Source: Eggerthellaceae bacterium UBA5808 (GTDB lineage: Bacteria; Actinomycetota; Coriobacteriia; Coriobacteriales; Eggerthellaceae). Taken from it: a stretch of DNA of 64,000 nt. Position 1 is the first letter of the stretch; every line of letters begins with the position of its first letter. This document shows, in pieces, positions 27,501 through 35,481 of the stretch. A program made the translations under genes and the position numbers. The DNA lies in NCBI GenBank assembly GCA_002417975.1, contig DIDE01000061.1, positions 1-64,000 of the forward strand. Reading direction: 5' to 3'. Below the pieces are notes generated by a model that saw nothing but the letters and a program-made list of their open reading frames with translations, searched no databases and was not told the DNA's origin.

Positions 27501-28802
27501 ACGGGATCGTTTTCCGCTGTTGGATCCAATGGGGCATTTGCTCCTGTTGGTGACGAACTTGTCGCCGATGTTGACCCCGAAGAACGTTACGTCGATGATG
27601 CTGACGATTCTTCGTATGATACCAACGTAACCGAAACGGGTGCGTTTGCCGGACCTGATTACATGGAGATGCCCAAGTCTCGCTTTGGTCGTTTGTTTGG
27701 CAAGTTGGGTCGCCATAAAAAGCATGAGGCGCAAGAGCAGAGCACCGATGATTGGCTCGGCGTAGACGAATCCTTTGATGCGCGCAATGTTGGTAAACAG
27801 CGTGGCGGATGGGAAAGCTTCCAAGAGGGCAGTTCGTTTGAGCAGGAGCAAGATGCTCAATTCGCTCATGGTCAGCAACCTAACGATGATGCTTATTATG
27901 ATGACGCACCAGAGAATGGCTATGATGAGCCTTCGTATGATGACGAAAACGGCTATGCTGCCGCACCAGAATACAATGATGGATCTGATTACGGAGATGC
28001 ATCGTATGATAATGGCGGTCGTCCTACTCAAGGCTACAATGACGAAAACGACTACGACAATAACGCCGCAGATGCAACGCAGGTTATTCATCCTCATTCA
28101 CATCGTCGTCACGGTGGACGTAGCGATCATTGGCAGGGTGGTGCGTATTCTAAGCGTGCAGCACAGCAAGGTGAGCAGCAGTATGCCGACGGTCCTGAAT
28201 CCAAGCGCGTAGAGGCGGCGGCAGCTGGAGCGGGTCAACAACCTATTTCTGCTACACAGCCTGTTCCTGCCGTACAGAAAAAGGCGTCGAAGGCGCATCC
28301 AAAGTCAGGCGTCGATCCTGCGGTCGAAGAGGTGCGGAAGATTTATAAGTTCCGCAATCCTGATGTCAACCTCGATGTGTGGTTCGTTGCTCTTGGATCC
28401 GAGCTTCCGTACAACGGTGGTATGCATGCATTCTTAAACGAGCATGCCGATGATTTGCGTGGTGCGGTAGTTATCAACCTTGAGGCGCTCGGCTCTGGTG
28501 CGCTGACGTATATGGAATCAGAAGGCACATACCTGACTAAACATCCTTCGTCTCGTATGAAACGCTACATTAAAAAGGCTCAGCAAGAAACTGGGGTTTC
28601 GGTTGCAACGCACAATACATCGTTTAAAGATGGCCCAGCGTATGTTGCGCTTAACCAGGGTATCCAGGCTATGAGCTTGGTTGGTATCGAAGATGGTAAA
28701 CCAGCGGGCATTGGACAAGCTGACGATGTGCTCGAGAATATTGATCCAGAAACGCTCGAGAATAATGCCGACTTTATCTATTCGCTGGTGAAAAGTATTT
28801 AG
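24507..28802 (+). CDS. M28-peptidase-like membrane protein with about 1,000-residue disordered insertion
   Basis: The two ends of this 1431-residue protein form one M28-type zinc-peptidase fold: LSQEIGPRPAGTEEEQQAAL, IVLVANYDS (about 137-144) and EAANNNASGVAVMLE (223-237) at the N-terminus, and VWFVALGSELPYNGGMHAFL, VVINLEALGSG and GIGQADDVLENID at the C-terminus (from about 1285). Four membrane helices lie at about 58-98 and 165-216. Between about 240 and 1275 is low-complexity sequence, first Gln/Ala/Ser-rich, later Asp/Tyr/Asn-rich. The usual metal or catalytic residues are replaced (HxD to NYD, ND to NN, EE to SE, last His to Gln), so peptidase activity is doubtful. ATG 24507 has AAAGG upstream. 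Confidence 0.8.
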   Translation: MPEILDDIAYLSQEIGPRPAGTEEEQQAALYITEQLQKKAKFQTSVEDFSCVSQPDIVKLICFGLPILFSIAALITSVFVIPAIILSALCAVLYVLEITGKPILSRAFQHGVSQNIVAQYIPATLPGEVKNRRRKIVLVANYDSGKVQKEYGSGIAGAVPLIRKASLVALIALPILWLIRATALSDAQGAGSLILTILCVVCIVLIACPVVVSVMHKTATYNEAANNNASGVAVMLETARRIAAGRLSIDELIAQREAEENGVEIHGKDAAAAAGVIPQGADVVYQADATVPTGAAQQQRSTSAREQDQLAAAKAAVAALTGEEVPGAASPRDISENLVQVKAGPIAQPSQKEIEADRARTHAVLTGADRQEASAAQREAADQQQAQAQSTAQPEQFAQQANTAQQPVQSQESAQQGAGRQDAMQQQPQQAAAQQRVDQQSVASQQPAQQNPAQQQTLKARGNQQNASRSYARPTSADRSADRSSADAAVPDWFKKAQKKANREGTNTAKPEQRSRYASARDQAVTVSAEHFQEANQIIDDRTNARLTHDAGGIVAVEPPKRFVDRLSQNQEGTNQSGTQAASTPAPAPKAAGSAQQTSMPTSAPVKPAQQMSSSAPAQPDQSARVNTSIQETVPQAAQQQNPSTEHPAVTQRDEESRPQQTEASYAGANQAAPVAPATATTSEASAASAQPAVSHTATFDSAEDAERTTAMAPLALSALRSTLASSNELSAARALQSRPSQNLTSSARENVDRVLVDDSQEDVTSSTAAAPSANGNAHEVHDFSQIPQADDQQSSSALSSGKRRINSLIGTVRERIVAPEARDHAGMQTNHTDAHNQVEMQDRADAQGQQPQQDQQPGQKYQSEVHNRKPSRPSAFSARRTASDDDPTAQASAIPPVVLPDVPESDLPPVVELTKQRAPLAEAAAGAKSAHNNDLSAQIPRISLDSAASRKQQQMPDNKRAALRSTLPSMSGSISVEPPVDHKQGESTSNNNNAVSLTGSFSAVGSNGAFAPVGDELVADVDPEERYVDDADDSSYDTNVTETGAFAGPDYMEMPKSRFGRLFGKLGRHKKHEAQEQSTDDWLGVDESFDARNVGKQRGGWESFQEGSSFEQEQDAQFAHGQQPNDDAYYDDAPENGYDEPSYDDENGYAAAPEYNDGSDYGDASYDNGGRPTQGYNDENDYDNNAADATQVIHPHSHRRHGGRSDHWQGGAYSKRAAQQGEQQYADGPESKRVEAAAAGAGQQPISATQPVPAVQKKASKAHPKSGVDPAVEEVRKIYKFRNPDVNLDVWFVALGSELPYNGGMHAFLNEHADDLRGAVVINLEALGSGALTYMESEGTYLTKHPSSRMKRYIKKAQQETGVSVATHNTSFKDGPAYVALNQGIQAMSLVGIEDGKPAGIGQADDVLENIDPETLENNADFIYSLVKSI

Positions 28803-28874
28803 CGTCATTGTGCCTGCAATTGTGTGTCCTTATGAAGACGTGCGAGTATGTCAGAGGAATTTGCAGGTAAGGAG

Positions 28875-28880
28875 TATAAT
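28875..28880 (+). promoter_or_regulatory. Possible -10 element before the DUF5679 gene
   Basis: A perfect TATAAT without a clear -35. The roughly 80-base leader contains the hairpin gggcagc-tt-gctgccc at 28921-28936. Confidence 0.45.
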
Positions 28881-28963
28881 AGCTTCTGTTTTCAAAGCAC
28901 GGTGACGTGTAATTATCAATGGGCAGCTTGCTGCCCCTCGATTGGAAAGAATAGAGGTTACCT

Positions 28964-29116
28964 ATGGAAATCGAAGCTTATTGCGTAAAGTGCAAGGCGA
29001 AGAAGATCATGGTGGATCCCGTTGAGAGCACTACGAAAAACGGTAAGCCGATCGTCAAGGGTAAATGCCCAGATTGCGGAACAACCATCTGCCGCATCGG
29101 TGCAATGAAGAAATAG
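28964..29116 (+). CDS. DUF5679-type small zinc-ribbon protein
   Basis: A 50-residue protein starting MEIEAYCVKCKAKKIM and containing a second pair in KCPDCGTTICRIG. The CxxC...CxxC spacing predicts one bound zinc. The length and pattern match DUF5679 small proteins common in actinobacteria and chloroflexi. AGAGG precedes the ATG, and the gene has its own leader and terminator, so it is likely expressed alone. Function unknown. Confidence 0.85.
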   Translation: MEIEAYCVKCKAKKIMVDPVESTTKNGKPIVKGKCPDCGTTICRIGAMKK

Positions 29117-29140
29117 TCTAATTTACTTTAGACGGTGTTC

Positions 29141-29174
29141 AAAGGAGGCGGCCATAGGTCGCCTCCTTTGTTGT
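29141..29174 (+). terminator. Terminator after the DUF5679 gene
   Basis: aaaggaggcg and cgcctccttt form a 10-bp stem with a 9-base loop, followed by GTTGTG. Confidence 0.75.
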
Positions 29175-29610
29175 GTATCTAGGCTTATACTATGCGACTT
29201 CACATTATGTGCTCTTGCGCGTTATGCCTGGCCTCACACAATAGAGATCACGATCTTCGTGCGTGTATCCTATAAGTCACTATCCGCCAGCATTGGATGT
29301 ATTCCAAACGAGAGTGCCCCTAGATGCGCTGCCTATGCAATCTAAACACCACTTCCATACTACCTATGATCATCTCTAGATGTGAGTCATGCTGCATACG
29401 TATTCTATATGTCATCCATTGCATCATATTTGAATACAGCCAGACCGCGAAAAACGCTGTTGAGACGTATAGGTTTCCTCAATGTAATGGATTGAATGCA
29501 GCTCCATAGAGGAATACACTGTCAAGACTCACAAGAGACCTCTATATAGAACAATCGAATGCAGATCGATGACGGGACATGCCGTTGAGACATATAAGAG
29601 ATGCCAGTGT

Positions 29611-29830
29611 AGCATCTTCGGATGTATTCTGATCAAGCAAAATGCTGTTGAAACGTATACGTAACCTAAATGTAACGCCTTGAATGAAGTGCTGGCGAGC
29701 AAGTGCCGATTCGTGTTTTTCAACTTAAGACAATGAGTAAAACGCCTCCATAACACCTGGTGAGATGCGCGACCTATAGGATTCGAAAAAAGTCCGATAC
29801 CATGTGGACGAAAAAATCTCGCGTTTCGGC
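29611..29830. repeat. Dispersed intergenic repeat, copy 2
   Basis: About 85 percent identical by hand alignment to 1-220, same orientation, same length. Degenerate partial units precede it, so this copy is part of a longer array. Confidence 0.8.
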
Positions 29831-29886
29831 TCCTATTCGCCATCGGTCATACATTTCATTACAGAGGGATCACCCTCGACAAGTCA

Positions 29887-29928
29887 ACGCTACACATCGT
29901 TATGCTTACGCTACACATCGTTATGCTT
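29887..29928. repeat. 21-bp tandem duplication
   Basis: Two perfect adjacent 21-base units containing cgctacacatcgttatgctt. Related words occur at 405-440 after repeat copy 1. Confidence 0.85.
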
Positions 29929-30073
29929 ATCCTGCATCTGTTACTTTTACGATTCGTTGCGTTTGTCTATATAGTGTTGCGTTCAGATTTGCAACCAACT
30001 GGGTTTCTCGGTGCGAGGTATTTGTTCGCTCATGATGTGTTTCATTTGCTTCAAACGCAGAACTGTTATATAC

Positions 30074-30102
30074 TTTCACATCGCGCGTTATATAGCTATA
30101 AC
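30074..30102 (+). promoter_or_regulatory. Possible tRNA-Thr promoter
   Basis: TTTCAC and TATAAC are 17 bases apart, ending 17 bases before the tRNA 5' end. Confidence 0.5.
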
Positions 30103-30119
30103 GTGTCGCTATGGATAAT

Positions 30120-30195
30120 GCCAACGTGGCTCAGATGGTAGAGCAACGCTCTCGTAAAGCGTAGGTCACCGGTTCGAATCCGGTCGTTGGCTCCA
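30120..30195 (+). tRNA. tRNA-Thr (CGU anticodon)
   Basis: A full cloverleaf: acceptor GCCAACG / CGTTGGC, D arm GCTC...GAGC, anticodon stem ACGCT / AGCGT with loop CTCGTAA (anticodon CGT, reading ACG), T arm with GGTTCGAATCC, and an encoded 3' CCA. Confidence 0.97.
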
Positions 30196-30206
30196 TTAAA
30201 TATGTA

Positions 30207-30237
30207 GGCCAGACGAATGATTTCGTCTGGCCTTTTT
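30207..30237 (+). terminator. Terminator after tRNA-Thr
   Basis: ggccagacgaa and ttcgtctggcc pair, followed by TTTTT. Confidence 0.9.
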
Positions 30238-30458
30238 GATGCATACATGCTTTTTACTGTACTGTATTTTCTTTTAATGCATGGACATACTTTGTCCGGA
30301 TAAAACCAAGTATGTTAGAGGAGTGTAATAATTGAAAGAGCGAACGAAAAGATTGCTGTGTTAACAGCAGATGTTGTTCATCTCGATCACTCTTTCGAAC
30401 CTGATCATTTAATAGCATAAGAACGTATGCCTAGATAAACCATTTGCCTAAACATGAA

Positions 30459-31292
30459 CTAATTTAGGCTGTCGACCCATCCGGGGCGCTCGACACGCAT
30501 TTTTTGGATACCGTGACCAAAAATGTTTGATGTTCCGCCGCGCATAATAGCGTGACGTGCTTGTTCAGGATCATCGACGATCGACCCCGCCATGCAATCG
30601 ACGCCGTACTTGAACAGCACAGGCGCAGGAACAACGCTTGGTCCAACAAGGACTGTGCTTCCGCTGCGCGATAATTCAAGTAGCCGCGGCATAGTCTTAT
30701 TGGTGAGCGTGATGCCGGTCATAAACGTAAAGTCTTGCGAGGGGACAAGGTATTCGCACCCTGGGTCAGGAACATCGTCTCCGTGTGGATTGCGCTCGAG
30801 CACGGTCAGATCACATTGATCAGCGAGGCGCTCGATCAACGGGAAATGTCCAACAACGGTAACCTTTTTCCCTTGGCATACACGTTGATATAAATCGAAC
30901 CCGTCGTTTGAATGGTGCTCCTCGATCTTCATTCCTGCTGCTTTTGCATGCTCAGGCGTTGAATACCATGCGTTAAGTGCAGCAACGCCAACGCTTGCAC
31001 TAAGGAAGTTCCAACTCGTGCATTGGCAGGCAACATCACGCAAAGTCATATGGAGGGCGCGATCTGCAAGTGCAAAATTTCCGGTGCCTCCGGTGACGGC
31101 AAGTGCCATGCCGCTTCCACTTTCGGCCTTAAGATAAACCCAATGCTGACCGATCTCTAAATCGAGAACACCTATATCTTCTGGAATACCAGAAATCAAA
31201 TCCTTGTAGAGGTTCCATGGTGTAGGAAGCTGCTCGATTGTTTGCCAATCTGGGAGACGATCAATCTGGGACGAATGATGTTGGCAAGTCAT
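30459..31292 (-). CDS. DUF4213/DUF364 protein (putative heavy-metal chelation family)
   Basis: A 277-residue soluble protein with an N-terminal DUF4213-like region (VTGGTGNFALADR, WNFLSASVGVAALNAWYST) and a Rossmann-like DUF364 half (GKKVTVVGHFPLIERL, LTVLERNPHGDD, FMTGITLTNKTMPRLLELS, TVLVGPSVVPAPVLFKYGVD). Family members are annotated as putative metal-chelating or methanogenesis-marker-like proteins; the real activity is not settled. AAGGAG lies 6 bases before ATG 31292, which settles the start over the longer frame. Confidence 0.85.
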   Translation of the reverse strand: MTCQHHSSQIDRLPDWQTIEQLPTPWNLYKDLISGIPEDIGVLDLEIGQHWVYLKAESGSGMALAVTGGTGNFALADRALHMTLRDVACQCTSWNFLSASVGVAALNAWYSTPEHAKAAGMKIEEHHSNDGFDLYQRVCQGKKVTVVGHFPLIERLADQCDLTVLERNPHGDDVPDPGCEYLVPSQDFTFMTGITLTNKTMPRLLELSRSGSTVLVGPSVVPAPVLFKYGVDCMAGSIVDDPEQARHAIMRGGTSNIFGHGIQKMRVERPGWVDSLN

Positions 31293-31567
31293 GTAAAACT
31301 CCTTGGTAGGATGTGTAAATGCATTCCTATTATTGTCGAGCAAGGATAGAAAGTTGTCTAGAGTGGGTCCTCATAGTTTATCTAGAAAGATTGGCTTTGC
31401 TTGTCTAGCTGGTGAAGTGAGTAAACTGCAGAAGTGTGATGGTCTATCTGTCTCGATTGACCTATTGTTCATTTAGGGGTGCTGTATCTAATTGTTCAAT
31501 CGTGCATCATTTCGACGTGGTATCTAACTAATTGCGTATGTGTGCTCTAAAGAATGCGTTTGGTGGA

Positions 31568-31583
31568 ATAGTATAGATACTAT
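31568..31583. promoter_or_regulatory. Inverted repeat in the CPBP gene promoter
   Basis: ATAGTAT and ATACTAT are separated by AG. They lie about 35 bases before the ATG and overlap the likely -10 region, as a repressor site would. Confidence 0.45.
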
Positions 31584-31616
31584 AAAGGTATATGTGCGCA
31601 GATATAAGGGGGTACC

Positions 31617-32570
31617 ATGTCTGGAAAGCTTGATTCGGTTATCGAAAAACCAGCATTTTTATGTGGGCATGACAATCCAAAGAAAGGATGGTTTTGGCTT
31701 GTTGAGATACTAGTTTTTGATGTTGTCATTGCTGTCTTTTATGCGTCAATATGTGGGACTGCATATGTGGCAATGCCTCTTGTCTACGGTCTGTTCGGCG
31801 AGGTTTCCGATGTGAAGGTAGCCCTGTTTAATTTCTGCATGATAGTTTCCATTCTGATTATTGTTTTTGTATTCGGACGGGTACTCCAGAAAAGAACAGC
31901 GCGGAGTTTTGGGTTCGTCGCGCATCATGCGGTGCGATCCTATGCTGTCGGTTTAGTGTTCGGGCTTACTGCGTTTGGTTGTGCAGTGGGCATTGCAGTT
32001 GCGTGTGGTAGCTTAACGATTGATCGTGTTGTAATGAGCGGAAGCGTGGGCATGCTCACCGTGCTGTTTCTCTCGTTTTGCGTGCAGTCTATGGCTGAAG
32101 AAGTGTTGTGCCGCGGATATTTTATCGGATCATTTTCCCGTCGCTATCCCGTTGTTGTAGCTGTTGTTGTTAGTTCCCTTATGTTTAGTTCGCTTCATAT
32201 TCTTAATTCAGGCGTAACGGCTCTGCCGTTGATAAACCTTGTGGGGTTTGGCATATTTGCGGCACTCTATTACTTGTATACGGAAAATATTTGGGGCGTT
32301 GCTGCATTCCACGCAATGTGGAATTTTGCTCAGGGCGATATCTTTGGTGTTCTTGTTAGTGGGGGATCGATTGATACTTCGGTGCTAGGGTCAACATCTG
32401 TTGCTGGATATGAGCTGATAAACGGTGGCGCTTTTGGACTTGAAGGTGGGTTAGCCGTTTCGGCGGTTTTGGCAGTTGCGATTATCATCATGATTGTGCT
32501 TATGCGTCGGAAGAAGCGAGCAAAGGTTGCGCGTCACTTGTCTGAAGATTTATCGTCGCAGATAAGATGA
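31617..32570 (+). CDS. CPBP family intramembrane glutamic endopeptidase
   Basis: A 317-residue polytopic protein with the three CAAX/CPBP (Abi) motifs: AEEVLCRGYF, FSSLHILNS and FHAMWNFAQGD. About eight membrane helices are visible, and the C-terminus is basic. The family includes prenyl-protein proteases and bacteriocin-immunity proteins; the substrate here is unknown. AAGGGGGT precedes ATG 31617. Confidence 0.9.
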   Translation: MSGKLDSVIEKPAFLCGHDNPKKGWFWLVEILVFDVVIAVFYASICGTAYVAMPLVYGLFGEVSDVKVALFNFCMIVSILIIVFVFGRVLQKRTARSFGFVAHHAVRSYAVGLVFGLTAFGCAVGIAVACGSLTIDRVVMSGSVGMLTVLFLSFCVQSMAEEVLCRGYFIGSFSRRYPVVVAVVVSSLMFSSLHILNSGVTALPLINLVGFGIFAALYYLYTENIWGVAAFHAMWNFAQGDIFGVLVSGGSIDTSVLGSTSVAGYELINGGAFGLEGGLAVSAVLAVAIIIMIVLMRRKKRAKVARHLSEDLSSQIR

Positions 32571-32648
32571 GAAATTTCATTATTTGCTACTAAAATATAG
32601 CAATTGGTGTACTTTATATACCTGTCCATAGAAAGAAGAGGCAAGTAT

Positions 32649-33506
32649 ATGATAAAGGGAAAAAAGAAAACAGGACTAATAATAGCAATAGTAGCGATTA
32701 TTGTTATCGCTATTGTTGCTATTGGCTTATGGTTTACTCAAATTAAAATGCCATATGATAAGGTAATGAATGAATATAATCCTGTTTATAAAGCAACTGT
32801 TGAGAAAAATAGTGAGCTAGAAACCTCAATTCAAAGCGCGCAGGATGATTTGGATCAAGGGAATACTCCTCTTGATGTTAATACTGTGTCAAGTGTACAA
32901 ATTACTGTTGGTAATGCTCAGGAATCTGAAGTGCAAATTCCTGAGCATCCGGGTACAACGGCTGAGGCGCAAGATCTGATCGACAAGTATAGTAATACGG
33001 TTGATTACACATCAGTCATGAATGAGCTTGCGGCTGCTCAAAAGTCTTATGATGATAGCTGCCAATCATTTAATCAAGTTAATAATCCCTCATCAAGTTT
33101 TGTAGAAAGCAGACTTGTTGGGCTTGCAAATATTACCGCTGTTGAAGCAGCAACAGAAAACAGAGATCCAAATAAGCAAATGAATAAAGACGGAGGCTAT
33201 ACTGCAGCGGTCTACTTCACTTCAGATCTTATTGATCCAAGCAAGGTATCTGCCGAAACAGAATATGGCAATGGTCCGGTAGCATTAGGAACATCTGCAG
33301 GTGGATGCATTGAGGTGTTTAAAACGGCTGATGATGCTCAAAAACGCTGCACATACTTATCTGCCTTTGATGGTGCTGGTGCATTTAATTCTGGCTCTCA
33401 TACAATAATCGGGACCGTTCTTATTCGCACGTCAAATTATCTGACTGCAAGCCAGCAAACAACAATAACAAACGAAATAGTGTCGAGTCTAACGGCGATA
33501 AAATAA
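32649..33506 (+). CDS. Membrane-anchored extracellular protein, unknown function
   Basis: A lysine-rich start (MIKGKKKTG) is followed by one membrane helix (IIAIVAIIVIAIVAIGLWF), then about 255 residues predicted outside the cell. Part of it is helical (residues 40-140), with a GNGPVALGTSAGGCIEVF region later. EbhA-like names are given to similar proteins, but I do not recognise a defined domain. ATG 32649 follows AGAGGC. It is separate from the CPBP gene (78-base gap) but on the same strand. Confidence 0.75.
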   Translation: MIKGKKKTGLIIAIVAIIVIAIVAIGLWFTQIKMPYDKVMNEYNPVYKATVEKNSELETSIQSAQDDLDQGNTPLDVNTVSSVQITVGNAQESEVQIPEHPGTTAEAQDLIDKYSNTVDYTSVMNELAAAQKSYDDSCQSFNQVNNPSSSFVESRLVGLANITAVEAATENRDPNKQMNKDGGYTAAVYFTSDLIDPSKVSAETEYGNGPVALGTSAGGCIEVFKTADDAQKRCTYLSAFDGAGAFNSGSHTIIGTVLIRTSNYLTASQQTTITNEIVSSLTAIK

Positions 33507-33573
33507 TCTATTATTTCTAAAGTTATCTGTGCTGTTAAGCGCATCAACTGAACAATTGAATTGTTGTGGACAT

Positions 33574-33624
33574 TAGACGAGCTAGCTCGAGGAATGTAAT
33601 TCCTTTGGTTGGCTCGTTTTAATG
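33574..33624 (+). terminator. Terminator after the anchored protein
   Basis: acgagctagctcgaggaat pairs with attcctttggttggctcgt through several G-U pairs around a GTA loop, followed by TTTTAATG. Confidence 0.65.
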
Positions 33625-33673
33625 TATTTGGTTTTGTAACAAGTTGCTAGTCAGCTAATAAAGACTGCACATG

Positions 33674-35200
33674 CTAAACCCTAAACAGGGCAGACAATTC
33701 GCTACGTGAGTGAACATTGCATTTAGCGTAAATATTCTTGAGGTGAAACTTTACCGTGCTCTCGCTCATTATGAGTTCTGCGGCGATATCCCCATTACTC
33801 ATACCTTGCACTACCAAAGGAACAATTTGACGCTCACGTGCGGTGAATCCGTACTCATCGGCAGTACGGGCGCGTTGAGCGCTTGCGGCGCGGGCGGTCT
33901 GTTCGGGTGTTAATTGTTCTGGCATTGCTTTAGCAACTTCTTGCACGGCGCGAATTGCTTCATCAGCTGTTTGGCGCAGCGTCCGTTGATGAAGGTGTGA
34001 ACTGACGATATAGAACACGGTGAATAAAGCAATGCTAATGATGGACACACTTGTTATCGTAGAAAAGTTCATGCTAACGCTGGAATGAAGAATAATGCCC
34101 GCATACATGCCGATTGTTCCTTCGGCAATAAGCATGCCTACCGCAAATGAGGGAACGGTGCGCAATCCAAACCGCTGGACTAATTGCACTAAGATAATCC
34201 ACGCCATTCCGTAAAGGCAGTTAGCGGCTGCATATACAAGTGCGATAGGCAGAATAAGACTATTTAATACGCCTGTAGAAAATAGCAGTAGACCTGCAAT
34301 AAGTAATAGAAGGACAGGGAAAAAGAACGTTACAACATCCTTTGCTTTACTAAAATGAGCCCACAATGCCAAGGCTACCATCATAACCATGGTGATGATA
34401 CTGAAGTAGAGCGTTATAGATCCCGAATTAATTGCATAAGGTTGAGCGACAACGCCCGCAAAGAATTGTGCCACGAGCGCAGAGAGAGCAAACACACTCA
34501 AAAACGGCCATGGAAACGGTTGCTTAATCATAGCCAAACTTGCTTGAAGTGCTGTTTGAGCTGCTGCGCCGTTAGCTGTATCTGATTGAGCATTTGCGTG
34601 ATTTGCTGAGGCTTTACGAAGATTTGCACTATCCTGCGCATCTTGATGAGTAAACAATGATGCGGAATTTGGGCGGGATGTGATATAGAGCGCGCAAACT
34701 CCGGCTCCAATAGGTGTCAGTGTTAGCAACACAGGTAAAAGCCAGCTATACCAACGGGCCATAAGAACAATAGCCATTGTTGCTATTACGGCACAGCTTA
34801 CAAAGCGGATGACATTGCGCCATGAACAGGCGCAAAGAATGCGTGCCCAAATAGGGAGCAAGATAACTGCTCCAACGCTTTGGATGCAGACGCAGAAGAC
34901 ACTCGCTGATTCGTCGGTAATGACAGTCATAATCAAGCCGGCTATTCCCGATGCGACGATTGCAAAAAGGACTATACGATGTTGAGGCAGCCATGTTCTT
35001 TTGAATGAGACTATCGCGAGTGCAGCTAATGCTGCTGCATAAACTCCGCCCGTAATAAGGCAGGAATTATATACTGCAACGTCTTGGACTAAAACGACAT
35101 TCTGAATCAACCGATCCCATGCAATAAGGCATGCTAATCCTACGCATACACATACATGCATGCGCGGATCGGTAGGGAATGTTGGTTTTACTTCAGACAA
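33674..35200 (-). CDS. Membrane LuxR-family transcriptional regulator
   Basis: The N-terminal 390 residues contain about 12 hydrophobic helices in an MFS-like arrangement. Residues about 445-508 are a LuxR/GerE helix-turn-helix (FTARERQIVPLVVQGMSN, IAAELIMSESTVKFHLKNIY). Coriobacteriia carry many regulators with this layout; they are thought to sense small molecules through the membrane domain. No phospho-receiver is present. The start is uncertain: TTG 35200 has no ribosome binding site, and ATG 35161 is an alternative. It is divergent from the secreted-protein gene at 35482, a likely target. Confidence 0.88.
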   Translation of the reverse strand: MSEVKPTFPTDPRMHVCVCVGLACLIAWDRLIQNVVLVQDVAVYNSCLITGGVYAAALAALAIVSFKRTWLPQHRIVLFAIVASGIAGLIMTVITDESASVFCVCIQSVGAVILLPIWARILCACSWRNVIRFVSCAVIATMAIVLMARWYSWLLPVLLTLTPIGAGVCALYITSRPNSASLFTHQDAQDSANLRKASANHANAQSDTANGAAAQTALQASLAMIKQPFPWPFLSVFALSALVAQFFAGVVAQPYAINSGSITLYFSIITMVMMVALALWAHFSKAKDVVTFFFPVLLLLIAGLLLFSTGVLNSLILPIALVYAAANCLYGMAWIILVQLVQRFGLRTVPSFAVGMLIAEGTIGMYAGIILHSSVSMNFSTITSVSIISIALFTVFYIVSSHLHQRTLRQTADEAIRAVQEVAKAMPEQLTPEQTARAASAQRARTADEYGFTARERQIVPLVVQGMSNGDIAAELIMSESTVKFHLKNIYAKCNVHSRSELSALFRV

Positions 35201-35328
35201 TTACTGCGCTTTCGTAAAAGGGAACGTGTGACATATTGAATTAGCTTGTGTTGGGAATGATACGACAAAGCAAAGGTTTGTGCACGGAAAACATTATTCT
35301 CAATCGAAAATAATAGGTAAAATTACGC

Positions 35329-35348
35329 GGATAGGGTAAAACCTATCC
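35329..35348. promoter_or_regulatory. Inverted repeat between luxR-type gene and secreted protein
   Basis: GGATAGG and CCTATCC are separated by 6 bases, with a further half-like ggattgggtagg right after. A candidate operator for the divergent LuxR-type regulator. Confidence 0.5.
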
Positions 35349-35481
35349 GGATTGGGTAGGTTACAAAAGCTAATTTCAACACTATAGTATGCAAATTGAT
35401 GAATATTCTACTGAAAGAATAATTTGTCGTAAGCAATAATAGGGCTCGGGGACCCGAGCGAAGTTAAGGGGGCTTTTCTTT

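Larger units (their letters stand above)
29175..30073. other. Long non-coding region with repeated units
   Basis: About 900 bases without a credible gene. It contains the second copy of the dispersed repeat (29611-29830), weaker partial units sharing the word gctgttgagacgtata around 29455 and 29582, and a 21-bp tandem duplication at 29887-29928. Some open frames run through it but share no protein-like conservation. Confidence 0.6.

Noticed and set aside
26467..28212. Several long Arg/Leu-, Met- or Val/Ile-rich frames overlapping the low-complexity part of the M28-like gene on both strands
   Set aside because: They mirror the repetitive codons of the real gene; the M28-like frame is open for 1,431 codons with sensible ends.
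30300..30440. Possible small RNA with nested hairpins (gaaagag...ctctttc, gctgt...acagc) after tRNA-Thr
   Set aside because: Arms are short, no promoter or terminator fits, and the pairing could be chance in AT-rich DNA.
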